Shown: piece after piece, positions 25,430 through 33,995 of the stretch
Numbering within the stretch: the stretch's first letter is position 1
Layout: each line of letters opens with the position of its first letter
Source: an uncultured Flavobacteriales bacterium
Lineage (GTDB): Bacteria; Bacteroidota; Bacteroidia; Flavobacteriales; Weeksellaceae
Length of the DNA stretch: 43,490 nt
Reading direction: 5' to 3'
Assembly (NCBI GenBank): GCA_937973555.1
Contig: CALJKL010000060.1
Span: forward strand, 1-43,490
Notes under the pieces: model-generated
Database searches by the model: none
What the model was told of the DNA's origin: nothing
Seen by the model: only the letters and a program-made list of their open reading frames with translations
Position numbers and translations under genes: made by a program

Positions 25430-26350
25430 TTGAAAGTCATCAAAGAATTTAAAAATTATAATGACAGAACACCTAAAGTTCTTTCTTTAGGAATGTTTGA
25501 CGGGGTTCATCTGGGGCATGTTTCCATCATTCATCAAATGCAGAAAATAGCACATGATAAAAATCATGTCACGGCGCTGCTTACTTTTTGGCCTCATCCC
25601 AGAACGATCTTTAATCCTAATGATGATTTGAAACTCCTTAATACTTTGGATGAAAAACTCGCCCTTCTGGAAAAATCAGGCATCGATTTTTTGTTTTTGA
25701 AGGAATTTGATCAAGAATTTAGAAACTTGACAGGAGAAGAATTCATCAGACAGATTTTGGTAGACACTCTCAATGTAAAATACATTATTATAGGCTATGA
25801 TCATGTTTTTGGGAAAAACAAAAGCGGGAATTTTGAACTTTTGCAAAAACTTTCTCCAGAATTAGGCTATGAAGTGGCTAAAATAGATGCCATAAAAGAA
25901 GGCGAATTCAATATCAGTTCTACCAAAATCAGAAATTGCCTTTTGAATGGAAATATTTTTGGCGCCAATAAAATGCTGGGCTACCACTACCCGGTTACCG
26001 GAAAGGTGGTACACGGCAAAAAACTGGGCAGAACTATAGGCTATCCTACGGCCAATATAGAAGTAGGCGCATTGAAACTGCTTCCAAAAAAGGGAGCCTA
26101 TATTGTAGAAGTTTATTGTAAAGACAAATTCTATAAAGGGATGCTGAGCATTGGCACCAATCCCACCGTAAATGGAGAAAAACTTACAACAGAAGTCTAT
26201 ATTTTAGATTTTGATGAAGATATCTATGGAGAAACCATTACTGTAAAATTCAGAGATTTTCTTCATGAAGAAATAAAGTTTGAAAGCCTCGAAAAACTAA
26301 TCGAAAGATTGGATGAAGACAAAAAAATAACCCAAAATTTCAGGTTTTAA
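25430..26350 (+). CDS. ribF: Bifunctional riboflavin kinase/FAD synthetase
   Basis: RibF makes FMN and then FAD. The 306-residue protein has the nucleotidyltransferase motif GMFDGVHLGH (21-30), ISSTKIR (162-168), and the C-terminal flavokinase domain with GRTIGYPTAN (200-209) and NPTVNG (244-249). The start is TTG at 25430: the next in-frame Met is inside the GMFDG motif, so TTG is required. It is divergent from atpD, with about 100 bases between the starts. A CATCTTTG sequence at 25403-25410 resembles a -7 box (seven of eight). Confidence 0.96.
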   Translation: MKVIKEFKNYNDRTPKVLSLGMFDGVHLGHVSIIHQMQKIAHDKNHVTALLTFWPHPRTIFNPNDDLKLLNTLDEKLALLEKSGIDFLFLKEFDQEFRNLTGEEFIRQILVDTLNVKYIIIGYDHVFGKNKSGNFELLQKLSPELGYEVAKIDAIKEGEFNISSTKIRNCLLNGNIFGANKMLGYHYPVTGKVVHGKKLGRTIGYPTANIEVGALKLLPKKGAYIVEVYCKDKFYKGMLSIGTNPTVNGEKLTTEVYILDFDEDIYGETITVKFRDFLHEEIKFESLEKLIERLDEDKKITQNFRF

Positions 26351-26355
26351 ATAAT

Positions 26356-26390
26356 AAAAAAGAGCATTCAAAATTTGAATGCTCTTTTTT
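26356..26390. terminator. Convergent bidirectional terminator between ribF and the peroxidase gene
   Basis: A 17-bp stem (26356-26372 with 26374-26390, core AGAGCATTCAAA) has T runs on both strands. The tight centre means that the real loop is some of the inner A/T pairs. Confidence 0.88.
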
Positions 26391-26397
26391 TTCATTT

Positions 26398-26943
26398 TCA
26401 CTTTAAATATTTAGTAATAGAATCAGACATCGGCTTGGTTGTGCTGATGAAAGTATCTATCAACTCTCCTTTTTCATTGAGTAAAAATTTGGTAAAATTC
26501 CAGAGAATAATGGTATTCTTTACCCCATTTTGTTTTTTATCTGTTAAGAATTTAAAAATTGGCGCAATGTCATCACCTTTCACCGAAACTTTAGCTGCCA
26601 TAGGAAAAGTAACGCCGTAATTTTTCTTGCAGAAAACACCTATTTCTTCATTGGTTCCTGGCTCCTGACCACCAAAGTTATTGGCAGGAAATCCTACTAT
26701 TACCAATTTGTCTTTATATTTATCATATAGTTTTTCCAAATCTTCATACTGAGGCGTGAAACCACATTCCGAAGCGGTATTCACAATCAGAATCTTTTTT
26801 CCTTTGAATTTCGAAAAATCAATGGTCTTACCATCTAAAGATTTTACTTTAAATGAATGAATAGACTTTGCTTCCTGAGCTTTGGAACTAAAAAATCCGA
26901 AAAATGAAAACATAATTAAAAACAAATATTTTAAAGGTTTCAT
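26398..26943 (-). CDS. Glutathione peroxidase family (thioredoxin-type) peroxidase, secreted
   Basis: Bacterial members of this family reduce peroxides with thioredoxin rather than glutathione. The 181-residue protein has a signal peptide (MKPLKYLFLIMFSFFG to about residue 22), the peroxidatic Cys60 in NTASECGFT (Cys, not selenocysteine), Gln93 in GGQEPG, and Trp148-Asn149 in WNFTKFL, completing the tetrad. The start used is ATG 26941-26943; an ATG at 26997 would add 18 residues ahead of a clear signal peptide and falls inside the terminator at 26986-27007. A TAAATTTG box lies at 26961-26968. It should protect the periplasm or envelope from lipid peroxides. Confidence 0.93.
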   Translation of the reverse strand: MKPLKYLFLIMFSFFGFFSSKAQEAKSIHSFKVKSLDGKTIDFSKFKGKKILIVNTASECGFTPQYEDLEKLYDKYKDKLVIVGFPANNFGGQEPGTNEEIGVFCKKNYGVTFPMAAKVSVKGDDIAPIFKFLTDKKQNGVKNTIILWNFTKFLLNEKGELIDTFISTTKPMSDSITKYLK

Positions 26944-26960
26944 GTAGATAATATTTTGTT

Positions 26961-26968
26961 CAAATTTA
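26961..26968 (-). promoter_or_regulatory. Candidate -7 box for the peroxidase gene
   Basis: TAAATTTG on the minus strand, 17 bases before the ATG, fits TAnnTTTG. No clear -33 box; the position where it should be is in the terminator stem of the gene upstream. Confidence 0.35.
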
Positions 26969-26985
26969 ATATTTAATACCATAAA

Positions 26986-27007
26986 AAAAGCGTCCAATGA
27001 CGCTTTT
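26986..27007 (-). terminator. Intrinsic terminator after the LolA-like gene
   Basis: AAAAGCGTC (26986-26994) pairs with GACGCTTTT (26999-27007), a 9-bp stem with a CAAT loop and a T run on the minus strand. Confidence 0.8.
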
Positions 27008-27027
27008 AGATATTTTCTATTAAGTTA

Positions 27028-27690
27028 CTAAAATTTGAAAGTATTGGATGGAAAGGCCTTATTGATTTCAATTTTATTAAGAATCATTACGTAATCTCCC
27101 TCCTTTTTAGGTGTTGAAGAATCTATTCTGAAAGGCATTAAAAAATTATTTACCCTTTTATAGTCAGAATAAATAAGGGTTTCATCCTTTTTCACTTCTT
27201 TTAAAAGCATAAAGTTCTGAGCATCAAAATAATATATTATTTTATTTACATTTTTGGTAAGTTCTATTTTATAACAGTCCTGATCTTCTACTTTTTCCTT
27301 TCCTAAAACCTGAGCTGTAAAGCCTTTAGATTCATAATCAATATAATCTGTATCAAAACTTTCTGGTACATAATTTTTTTGAACCTGAAGTTTATTCACC
27401 ACATAGTTCATAGCATAACCATTTTTACCGTCAAAGCCTTCAATAATGTTTTCTTTATTGCCTACGGTAACCACTGTTTTGGTAAGATTGGGACGTTGCT
27501 GGTAGATTTTCATAGCATATTCGTCATTAACGCCCAGAATTACTTTTCCTTGCAATATGATAGAGTTAAGAAGTTTCCAGTTGGTTAAACCTCCAGTCGC
27601 TTCAATATTTTTATCAATAATCTGCTTGGCAGACTGTGCCGAATAGATGGTGGTTATTAATATCGTTACTAATAAAAGTATTTTTTTCAT
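27028..27690 (-). CDS. Outer membrane lipoprotein-sorting-like (LolA/LolB fold) secreted protein
   Basis: The 220-residue protein has a Sec signal peptide (MKKILLLVTILITTIYSAQ, cleavage about residue 19). The mature part is a series of beta strands beginning with AKQIIDKNIEATGGLTNW, the pattern of periplasmic proteins annotated as lipoprotein-sorting proteins in Bacteroidota (ATGG, GFDGKNGYAMN, DQDCYKIEL, YYFDAQNFML, MPFRIDS). LolA proteins carry lipoproteins or other lipids, but this branch has no shown function. It follows kdsB by 35 bases and is last in the aminotransferase-kdsB unit. The fold is a fair inference; the function is not. Confidence 0.78.
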   Translation of the reverse strand: MKKILLLVTILITTIYSAQSAKQIIDKNIEATGGLTNWKLLNSIILQGKVILGVNDEYAMKIYQQRPNLTKTVVTVGNKENIIEGFDGKNGYAMNYVVNKLQVQKNYVPESFDTDYIDYESKGFTAQVLGKEKVEDQDCYKIELTKNVNKIIYYFDAQNFMLLKEVKKDETLIYSDYKRVNNFLMPFRIDSSTPKKEGDYVMILNKIEINKAFPSNTFKF

Positions 27691-27725
27691 TTATTTATTT
27701 TTCAGGGCTTCAAATATATCATTTT

Positions 27726-28448
27726 TCAAATCAATTTTCTGGCTTTTTCCAAATCTTCGGGTACATCTATCCCTACCCCCACAAAATCTGTTTCTACCAT
27801 TTTTATTTTCATCCCGTTTTCTAAATAACGGATGCATTCTATTTTTTCTGCAATTTCTAGTGGAGTCATTTCTAGGTTCGCAAATTTTAGCAAAGCCTCC
27901 TTACGAAAAGCATACACACCAATGTGCTTATAATAGGCATGTTCTACAGAAGTTTCTCTTGGATAAGGAATAACGCTTCTGCTAAAGTACATGGCGAAAT
28001 TCTGTAAATCTGTAATCACCTTTACATGGTTAGGATTCTCTATATCCTCTTGATTTTTCAACCTTATTTTCAATGATGCTAAAGAAATTTCTTTTTGGCG
28101 ATCTGCTTTGAAAACCTCTATCAATTGCGTCAAAGGCTCTGTCTTCAGGAAAGGTTCATCTCCCTGAACATTGATAACAATATCACAATCTATACTCTGT
28201 ACGGCTTCTGCTATTCTATCACTTCCGGTTTCATGCTCACCCGTCATTACAGCTTTTCCACCATTTTTGGTAATTTCATCAAAAATAATTTCCGAATCAG
28301 TAGCCACAAAAACCTCATCAAACAAACCCGTTTCCAATACATTTTGATAGGTAGTAGAGATAACCGTTTTATCTCCCAAAAATTGCATCAATTTTCCCGG
28401 AAACCTACTGGCAGCATAGCGCGCAGGGATAACAGCGATAATTTTCAT
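27726..28448 (-). CDS. kdsB: 3-deoxy-manno-octulosonate cytidylyltransferase
   Basis: KdsB activates Kdo as CMP-Kdo for the lipopolysaccharide core. The 240-residue protein begins with the nucleotide-binding IPARYAASRFPGKLM (6-20) and contains INVQGDEPF, the HETGSDRIAEA sequence and KHIGVYAFRKEAL, all typical. Its start ATG shares one base with the stop of the aminotransferase gene upstream (TAATG), so translation is probably coupled. This is the only clear LPS sugar gene of the window. Confidence 0.97.
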   Translation of the reverse strand: MKIIAVIPARYAASRFPGKLMQFLGDKTVISTTYQNVLETGLFDEVFVATDSEIIFDEITKNGGKAVMTGEHETGSDRIAEAVQSIDCDIVINVQGDEPFLKTEPLTQLIEVFKADRQKEISLASLKIRLKNQEDIENPNHVKVITDLQNFAMYFSRSVIPYPRETSVEHAYYKHIGVYAFRKEALLKFANLEMTPLEIAEKIECIRYLENGMKIKMVETDFVGVGIDVPEDLEKARKLI

Positions 28449-29701
28449 TATTTTAATTGAGTTAAAGCGTTTTCTAGTTTCGGAAACATTTTCTGTAAAT
28501 CTTCTACCGAACAGGCCCCTACAGAAGCCCTAAACCAAGGCATTTCTCTATTATTTCCAAAAGCAGAGAATGGCACCAATGCCACCCCAGCATTTTCTAT
28601 TAAATAAAACACCAAATCTGTAGAATCTTGTAAAACCTTTCCATCTGGCAGTTTTTTCCCAACATAGTCCAATTGAATGGTTAAATATAAGGCTCCCATT
28701 GGCTTGATGCTGTCTACCGCAAAACCTTTGGATTTCATTTCCTGAATCCCGGCATGTAATACTTCTAAACTGTGGGCAATTTTTCCTTTAAAATCATTCA
28801 CGAAAGCATCTACAGCCGTAGTATTTACTAAAAATTCTGCAACGGCCTGTTGTTCTGGCTTTGGCGCCCATGCTCCCACATGCGTTAGCAATGCCTTCAT
28901 TTTATCCATTACTTTTGTGGGGCCAAATCCCCATCCCACTCTTACTCCCGTAGCTGCAAAACATTTAGAAGTACCATCAATATAGATGGTATAATCCTTC
29001 ATTTCCGGAAATAAAGTTACCGGATTAAAATGCTCTGAATCTCCAAAAGTAAGCATGGCATAGATTTGATCATACATCAAATACAGTGGCTTTTCGTTTG
29101 GTCCTCTTTTTTTATTTTCGGCAATAATCACTTCACAAATATCAGATAACTGTTCTTTGGTAAACATAGTCCCCGTAGGATTCAGTGGAGAACACAGCGC
29201 TACCAAAACAGCACCTTTCAAATGTGATTTTAAATCCTCTGCGGTAGGGAGAAAGTTGTTTTCTGGAGAAACTTCTACTTCTACTGCATTGGCAGAAGTG
29301 AGATAGGCATAGTGATTATTATTCCAAGAAGGAACAGCGTAAACCACTTTATCGCCTTCATCTACAATGGTTTTAAAAGTAGCATAAATCAAGGGTCTGG
29401 AACCTCCTGCTATTAATATATCATCTGCCGAATAATCTAAATTCCAACGGGATTTCAAATCTGCAGAAACAGATTTCCTTAAAGACAACAATCCGTTTGC
29501 AGGTGGATAATTGGTAAGATCATCTGCATAAGCTTTCTGTATATTTTGTTTGAGTTCAGAAGGGATAGGATAAATTTTGGCGTCCAAATCGCCAATGGTA
29601 AGATTGGCAATTTCTGCACCCTGTGCTTTGAGTTCGTTTACCTGGTTTCCGATTTTGATGATTTCTGAACCGATAAGGTTCTGAGCAAGTTTTGATACCA
29701 C
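28448..29701 (-). CDS. Class I/II pyridoxal-phosphate-dependent aminotransferase
   Basis: A 417-residue fold-type I aminotransferase. It has the substrate-side LTIGDLD, the PLP-binding SPLNPTGTMFTKEQL, DQIYAML and the Schiff-base lysine in DGTSKCFAATGVRVGW. It resembles the Bacteroidota aminotransferases annotated as aspartate or aromatic aminotransferases; the substrate cannot be told here. The start is GTG at 29699-29701 (MVSKLAQNLIG). It overlaps kdsB by one base. A promoter of the Bacteroidota form is visible at 29743-29771. Confidence 0.9.
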   Translation of the reverse strand: MVSKLAQNLIGSEIIKIGNQVNELKAQGAEIANLTIGDLDAKIYPIPSELKQNIQKAYADDLTNYPPANGLLSLRKSVSADLKSRWNLDYSADDILIAGGSRPLIYATFKTIVDEGDKVVYAVPSWNNNHYAYLTSANAVEVEVSPENNFLPTAEDLKSHLKGAVLVALCSPLNPTGTMFTKEQLSDICEVIIAENKKRGPNEKPLYLMYDQIYAMLTFGDSEHFNPVTLFPEMKDYTIYIDGTSKCFAATGVRVGWGFGPTKVMDKMKALLTHVGAWAPKPEQQAVAEFLVNTTAVDAFVNDFKGKIAHSLEVLHAGIQEMKSKGFAVDSIKPMGALYLTIQLDYVGKKLPDGKVLQDSTDLVFYLIENAGVALVPFSAFGNNREMPWFRASVGACSVEDLQKMFPKLENALTQLK

Positions 29702-29742
29702 TTTTTATGATTTATGTTTTATAATTTCATTAAAATAAAGTC

Positions 29743-29771
29743 CAAATTTAAGAATAAAAAAAGTTCACAAA
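29743..29771 (-). promoter_or_regulatory. Promoter of the aminotransferase-kdsB operon
   Basis: On the minus strand TTTG (29768-29771), a 17-base spacer and TAAATTTG (29743-29750) match the Bacteroidota pattern. It overlaps the terminator stem of the upstream phosphohexomutase gene, a compact layout. Confidence 0.5.
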
Positions 29772-29808
29772 AGAAAAAATCAAATATTGATAAACTTCTG
29801 TGAACTTT
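29760..29808 (-). terminator. Terminator after the phosphohexomutase gene
   Basis: AAAGTTCACA (29760-29769) pairs with TGTGAACTTT (29799-29808), a perfect 10-bp stem with an unusually long 29-base loop, followed on the minus strand by a run of T. Confidence 0.65.
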
Positions 29809-29830
29809 AGTTTTGTTAATTTCTAATTAT

Positions 29831-31543
29831 TTAGAGTTTCAAATCTTTTTTCACTTCGTTAATTTTCTGTTCCAAAGTAATTTCTTTTGCTTTGAAATCT
29901 GCTTCAGAAGATATTTTATCTTTCACAGAGAAATAGAACTTAATCTTCGGCTCAGTACCTGAAGGACGGATACAAACTTTAGTTCCATCTTCAGTATAAT
30001 AAATCAATACATTAGATTTAGGAATTTCATTCATCACCGATTTTTGGTTTGATGCTATATCCCAACTCGTTTGTTCCTGAAAATCTTTTACAGTTTTTAC
30101 CGCAGAACCAGCCAATGTTTTAGGCGGATTGTTTCTGAAATCTACCATCATCTGAGAAATTTCTTCAGCACCCGTTCTCCCCTTTCTTACCACATTTACC
30201 AAGGCTTCTTGGTACATGCCAATTTCTTTGTAGATATCTATCATGTATTGATATATGGTTTTTCCTTGTGCTTTGCAAACGGCTGCCACTTCGCAAGCCA
30301 ATAAGATAGAACCACAAGAATCTTTATCCCTTACAAAATCACCCGTCATGAACCCAAAACTTTCTTCACCACCACAGATAAACTTTTCTTGGCCTTCTAC
30401 ATCACGAATCATCTTGCCAATCCATTTGAAGCCGGTAAGCCCTACTTTACAGTCAACACCGAATTTTTCTGCTACATCAAAGAAGCAATCTGAAGTTACA
30501 ATGGTAGAACCGATGAATTCTTTACCGGTAATTTTACCAGACTTTTTCCATTGATCTAGGATATAATACGTTAAAATCATATTGGTTTGGTTTCCATTCA
30601 ATAATTGAATTTCACCTTCCAAATTTCTCACCGCAATTCCTAATCTATCTCCATCTGGGTCACAACCAATAACTATATCGCCATTGGTAATATTGGCCAA
30701 ATCTACAGCCATCTCTAATGCTGCAGGCTCTTCTGGGTTTGGAGATTCTACCGTTGGAAAATTTCCGCTTGGGATCATCTGCTCCTTTACCAAGTCTACT
30801 TTCGTAAAACCTGCTTTAGCCAAAGCTTTCGGAATGGTAGTATACGTTGTTCCGTGAATAGAGGTAAAAACGATATTCAGGTTATCTCTGCCTATATTTT
30901 GGTAAAGGGATTCTTGCATACATCTGTCAATATAAACATCATCCTGCTCTTCGCCAATCCATTCTATTAAATTGTCATTTCCTTGGAACTTAATTTCTTC
31001 AAATTTTGTGGAATACACCTCATTGATAATGGCATCGTCATTTGGGGGAACAATCTGCGCCCCATCGTTCCAGTATACTTTATAACCATTATATTCTGGT
31101 GGGTTATGAGAAGCCGTCAATACAATACCGGCGTTGCATTTTTTATCTCTTACTGTAAAAGAAAGTTCTGGTGTAGGTCTGTGTTCCTTGAACAATAAAA
31201 CTTTAATTCCATTGGCCGTCAGCACATCAGCACACATCTTCCCAAATTCTCTAGAATTATTTCTCACATCATAGGCAATAGCCACTTTTATTTCCTGATT
31301 AGGAAACTGCTGATGAAGATAGTTGGCCAAACCTTGGGTTGCCCTTCCTAATGTATATTTATTCAGACGGTTTGTTCCTACTCCCATTATTCCTCTCATA
31401 CCACCGGTACCGAATTCAAGTTCGCGATAGAAGCTGTCTTCTAACTCATCAGAGCTTTTACTAATCCAATCTTCAATTACTTTTTTGGTTTCAGCATCGA
31501 AAGTATCCGTTAACCAAAGCTGCGCTTTTTCCAAAGTGGTCAT
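29831..31543 (-). CDS. Phosphoglucomutase/phosphomannomutase (alpha-D-phosphohexomutase)
   Basis: The enzyme interconverts hexose 1- and 6-phosphates for glycogen, nucleotide sugars and polysaccharides. The 570-residue protein has the four family loops: phosphoserine TASHNPPEYNG (143-153, Ser145), metal loop DPDGDR (295-300), sugar loop GGEESFGF and phosphate loop RPSGTEPKIKFY near the C-terminus. The length is that of the PGM2-like group. It is the last gene of a run DUF4199, GT2, head-GIN, this gene, with only 29 bases to its neighbour, so it is probably in one operon. The substrate (glucose, mannose or both) is not fixed by the motifs. Confidence 0.94.
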   Translation of the reverse strand: MTTLEKAQLWLTDTFDAETKKVIEDWISKSSDELEDSFYRELEFGTGGMRGIMGVGTNRLNKYTLGRATQGLANYLHQQFPNQEIKVAIAYDVRNNSREFGKMCADVLTANGIKVLLFKEHRPTPELSFTVRDKKCNAGIVLTASHNPPEYNGYKVYWNDGAQIVPPNDDAIINEVYSTKFEEIKFQGNDNLIEWIGEEQDDVYIDRCMQESLYQNIGRDNLNIVFTSIHGTTYTTIPKALAKAGFTKVDLVKEQMIPSGNFPTVESPNPEEPAALEMAVDLANITNGDIVIGCDPDGDRLGIAVRNLEGEIQLLNGNQTNMILTYYILDQWKKSGKITGKEFIGSTIVTSDCFFDVAEKFGVDCKVGLTGFKWIGKMIRDVEGQEKFICGGEESFGFMTGDFVRDKDSCGSILLACEVAAVCKAQGKTIYQYMIDIYKEIGMYQEALVNVVRKGRTGAEEISQMMVDFRNNPPKTLAGSAVKTVKDFQEQTSWDIASNQKSVMNEIPKSNVLIYYTEDGTKVCIRPSGTEPKIKFYFSVKDKISSEADFKAKEITLEQKINEVKKDLKL

Positions 31544-31572
31544 ATCTATTAATTTTTATTTCTAGTTAAATT

Positions 31573-32292
31573 TTATTTCAATTTTCTGTTTTCTACAGAA
31601 GCTTTGTCTTTCTTTATTACTTTATTCAAGGGCTCTCCATAAAATACTAGTTTAGAAGTATTTTCAATAGCACCTTTCATTTCGTTATCCACATTTACCC
31701 CAGCAAAAGCATCATTTTTAGCCAAAATATCCAAATTATCCACAAAAAAATACGGTGCCACGATACTTGCAGAATCCGCCATTCTTAAGTTGAGATTTTT
31801 AGTTTGTCCCAAAACATTGGCATTGGATTTTTGAGACATCGTGATATAGCTGTTTTGGGCTGCAACAGCTCCCATAAATTTAGCATGGTCTTTTACAGCT
31901 AAAGAAAACTGAGTTGCTTTTATCTGTCCGGAAATATTCATTTCTACATGGTCTGCCAGGGTGATTTCTGACAAATCATTCTTCCCGAAAACCGTAATGG
32001 TATAGAAATCTACATTTTCAGGATGACGCCCTTCCTCAATGGTCAATGTTCCGTCTTCTGCATCAATATCTAAGTTACTAAAAATATTGGGATAGGTTTC
32101 TACACTCACCAAGTTTTGCTCTCCTTTGGCAAAAAATATCTTGAAATTCCCTTTCAAATTCAGTTTGGTGAAATTTTCCACAGGCGTATCTTTTACCTCT
32201 ATCTCTCCTTTTGGAGAAATTTTGGAACAAGCCAAAAGAGTAATGCAGAGGTAAAGGTAAAGGAAAAATTTTGTATAGTTTTTCATTTTCAA
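31573..32292 (-). CDS. Head-GIN domain lipoprotein (DUF2807)
   Basis: The 239-residue protein has a lipoprotein signal ending in LLAC (Cys22), then an adhesin-like right-handed beta-helix of the head-GIN type. Telltale features are FTKLNLKGNFKIFFAKGEQ and repeating short strands (ITVFGKNDLSEITLADHV, MSQKSNANVLGQT). These proteins sit on the envelope of Bacteroidota; their function is unknown. It lies 17 bases after the GT2 gene. Surface or periplasmic side cannot be decided; the residues after the Cys (SKIS) lack an obvious acidic surface-export signal. Confidence 0.88.
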   Translation of the reverse strand: MKMKNYTKFFLYLYLCITLLACSKISPKGEIEVKDTPVENFTKLNLKGNFKIFFAKGEQNLVSVETYPNIFSNLDIDAEDGTLTIEEGRHPENVDFYTITVFGKNDLSEITLADHVEMNISGQIKATQFSLAVKDHAKFMGAVAAQNSYITMSQKSNANVLGQTKNLNLRMADSASIVAPYFFVDNLDILAKNDAFAGVNVDNEMKGAIENTSKLVFYGEPLNKVIKKDKASVENRKLK

Positions 32293-32309
32293 ATTAGCAC
32301 ACTTTCAAA

Positions 32310-33263
32310 TTAAATAACTTCTTCAATATGATAATTCTTATGTCCTCTACTTTGTCTGATGGTCAATTCTCCCAAGAAACCAGCTACAAAAAGCAAAGTC
32401 CCGAGAATCATCATCGTTAAGGCTATATAAAACCAAGGATTTTCTGCAATCAGATTACCATAGATATGATAGTAATAGACATCTATTAATTTAGTCGCCC
32501 CCAACCAAAAGGCTGAAAAGAATCCGAAAATAAACATTAAGGTTCCTGCCGCCCCGAAGAAGTGCATAGGTCTTCCTCCAAATTTGCTGATGAACCAAAG
32601 CGTAATCAAATCCAGAAAACCACGGATAAAACGCTCTGTCCCGAATTTTGAAGTTCCATAAGGTCTTGCCTGATGTTGTACCGGCTTTTCGGTAATCTTC
32701 TTGAAACCTGCATTGGCAGCCAATACCGGAATCCAACGGTGCAAATCACCATATACATCTACCGATTTCACCACCTGTTTTCTATAGGCTTTCAGCCCAC
32801 AGTTGAAGTCATTCAACTGAACGCCGGAAAGATTTCTAGCTGCAGAATTGAAAACTTTTGAAGGCAAGTTTTTGGTCATAACATTGTCAAAACGCTTTTT
32901 CTTCCATCCTGAAACTAAGTCATATTTTTCGTCTACAATTTTGCTGTACAATTCAGGAATTTCTTCCGGAAAATCTTGCAAATCTGCATCCATGGTAATT
33001 ACCACATCTCCCTGCACCTTTTCGAAAGCCGCATGCAAAGCCTGAGACTTTCCATAATTTCTGGAAAACTTAATGCCATGAACATTAGGATTGTCTTTAG
33101 AAAGAGCATCTATAATGTCCCATGAAGCATCTGTACTGCCATCATCTACAAACCAAACTTCATAGCTTAATTGGTGATCTTGACATACTTTATCTATTCT
33201 GTTATACAGTTCTAATAAAGATTCTTCTTCGTTTAAAAGTGGAATGACAACGGATAAATTCAT
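32310..33263 (-). CDS. Family 2 glycosyltransferase with C-terminal membrane helices (undecaprenyl/dolichyl-phosphate sugar type)
   Basis: A 317-residue GT2 enzyme. The catalytic domain has VVIPLLNEEESL (5-16), DDGSTD at 40-45, the DxD-like MDADLQDFPEE (about 91-101) and the acceptor-side NCGLKAYRKQV. Two hydrophobic hairpin helices (about 228-255 and 268-295) anchor it to the membrane. This build matches the DPM1/GtrB-like enzymes that make polyprenyl-phosphate-linked glucose, mannose or similar. Such lipid-linked sugars are the donors of GT-C enzymes like the two at 13382-18452; a link between them is only speculation. It is in one operon with DUF4199 and head-GIN genes. Confidence 0.93.
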   Translation of the reverse strand: MNLSVVIPLLNEEESLLELYNRIDKVCQDHQLSYEVWFVDDGSTDASWDIIDALSKDNPNVHGIKFSRNYGKSQALHAAFEKVQGDVVITMDADLQDFPEEIPELYSKIVDEKYDLVSGWKKKRFDNVMTKNLPSKVFNSAARNLSGVQLNDFNCGLKAYRKQVVKSVDVYGDLHRWIPVLAANAGFKKITEKPVQHQARPYGTSKFGTERFIRGFLDLITLWFISKFGGRPMHFFGAAGTLMFIFGFFSAFWLGATKLIDVYYYHIYGNLIAENPWFYIALTMMILGTLLFVAGFLGELTIRQSRGHKNYHIEEVI

Positions 33264-33353
33264 TAAAATTATTTTAGTTTTTTAATAATTGGGCAATCCC
33301 AAAAACAGTGAGCAAAATTACAAAATATAAACCAGTAAAAATAACCGCAATCC

Positions 33354-33932
33354 TTAATGCTCTGTTCTGCTTCTAAAGAAGCTTCCGAAAAAAGTAGATA
33401 AAATGGTATAAAAGACCAATATCGATGCAAAATAATAGGTAAACTGTCTGAAGGTAAACATATCTATATCTTTCACCATCTCAGGCGAAAAACTACTCAT
33501 ACTTTTTTGATAGTCTTTATCGAGTGCTATTTTTTCTTTATCACTTTTGAGGACAGATCTCTGTTTGTGGTATATATCAGTTAGTTCTTTTTTGTTTCTT
33601 TCTACAAATTGGTAGTTTAACAAAGCTTTGGCATCGGTATCAGCATAATTCAAAAAAGAAAAAATACTTAAAACTGAAAAAAAGCCTCCGATAAACATAG
33701 GCTTGAAAGCTCTTCCAAAGGCTTCTCTGAAACCAATATCTTTCTTTTCTTTTTTCAAAGCATTAACAGAAGCATAGGCTCCAAGTGTATAGATTGCCGG
33801 CAGTAAAAAGGCATTTACCAACAGACTGATCGTAAAATAATGGGTATTATACCCGAAAAAATACACCCCAAAGAATACCAACATGGTAATTACAAACAAC
33901 AGAAAACCAACAGCATAAACGTTTTTAGTCAT
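33354..33932 (-). CDS. DUF4199 family membrane protein
   Basis: A 192-residue protein with four predicted membrane helices (about 6-28, 35-56, 74-92 and 160-182) and a charged helical segment between helix 3 and 4. The pattern, including NALKKEKKDIGFREAFGRAFKPM, fits DUF4199, a Bacteroidota family of unknown function usually next to a GT2 gene, as here. It is the first gene of the operon that runs to the phosphohexomutase. The 63 bases between it and the SRP RNA gene contain the RNA's promoter on the other strand. I see no TAnnTTTG for this gene. Confidence 0.85.
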   Translation of the reverse strand: MTKNVYAVGFLLFVITMLVFFGVYFFGYNTHYFTISLLVNAFLLPAIYTLGAYASVNALKKEKKDIGFREAFGRAFKPMFIGGFFSVLSIFSFLNYADTDAKALLNYQFVERNKKELTDIYHKQRSVLKSDKEKIALDKDYQKSMSSFSPEMVKDIDMFTFRQFTYYFASILVFYTILSTFFGSFFRSRTEH

Positions 33933-33961
33933 ATTATTTTTATAAATTTTAATTTTTGAAT

Positions 33962-33991
33962 TTTGAATTTTAAATTAATTCTGTATTTTTG
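33962..33991 (+). promoter_or_regulatory. Promoter of the SRP RNA gene
   Basis: TTTG (33962-33965), an 18-base spacer and TATTTTTG (33984-33991) fit the Bacteroidota consensus TTTG-N19-TAnnTTTG. The RNA begins about 5 bases after the -7 box, as expected. Confidence 0.72.
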
Positions 33992-33995
33992 CATC

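Noticed and set aside
26944..26997. Longer start of the peroxidase
   Set aside because: It would put 18 residues before a clear signal peptide and start inside a terminator.
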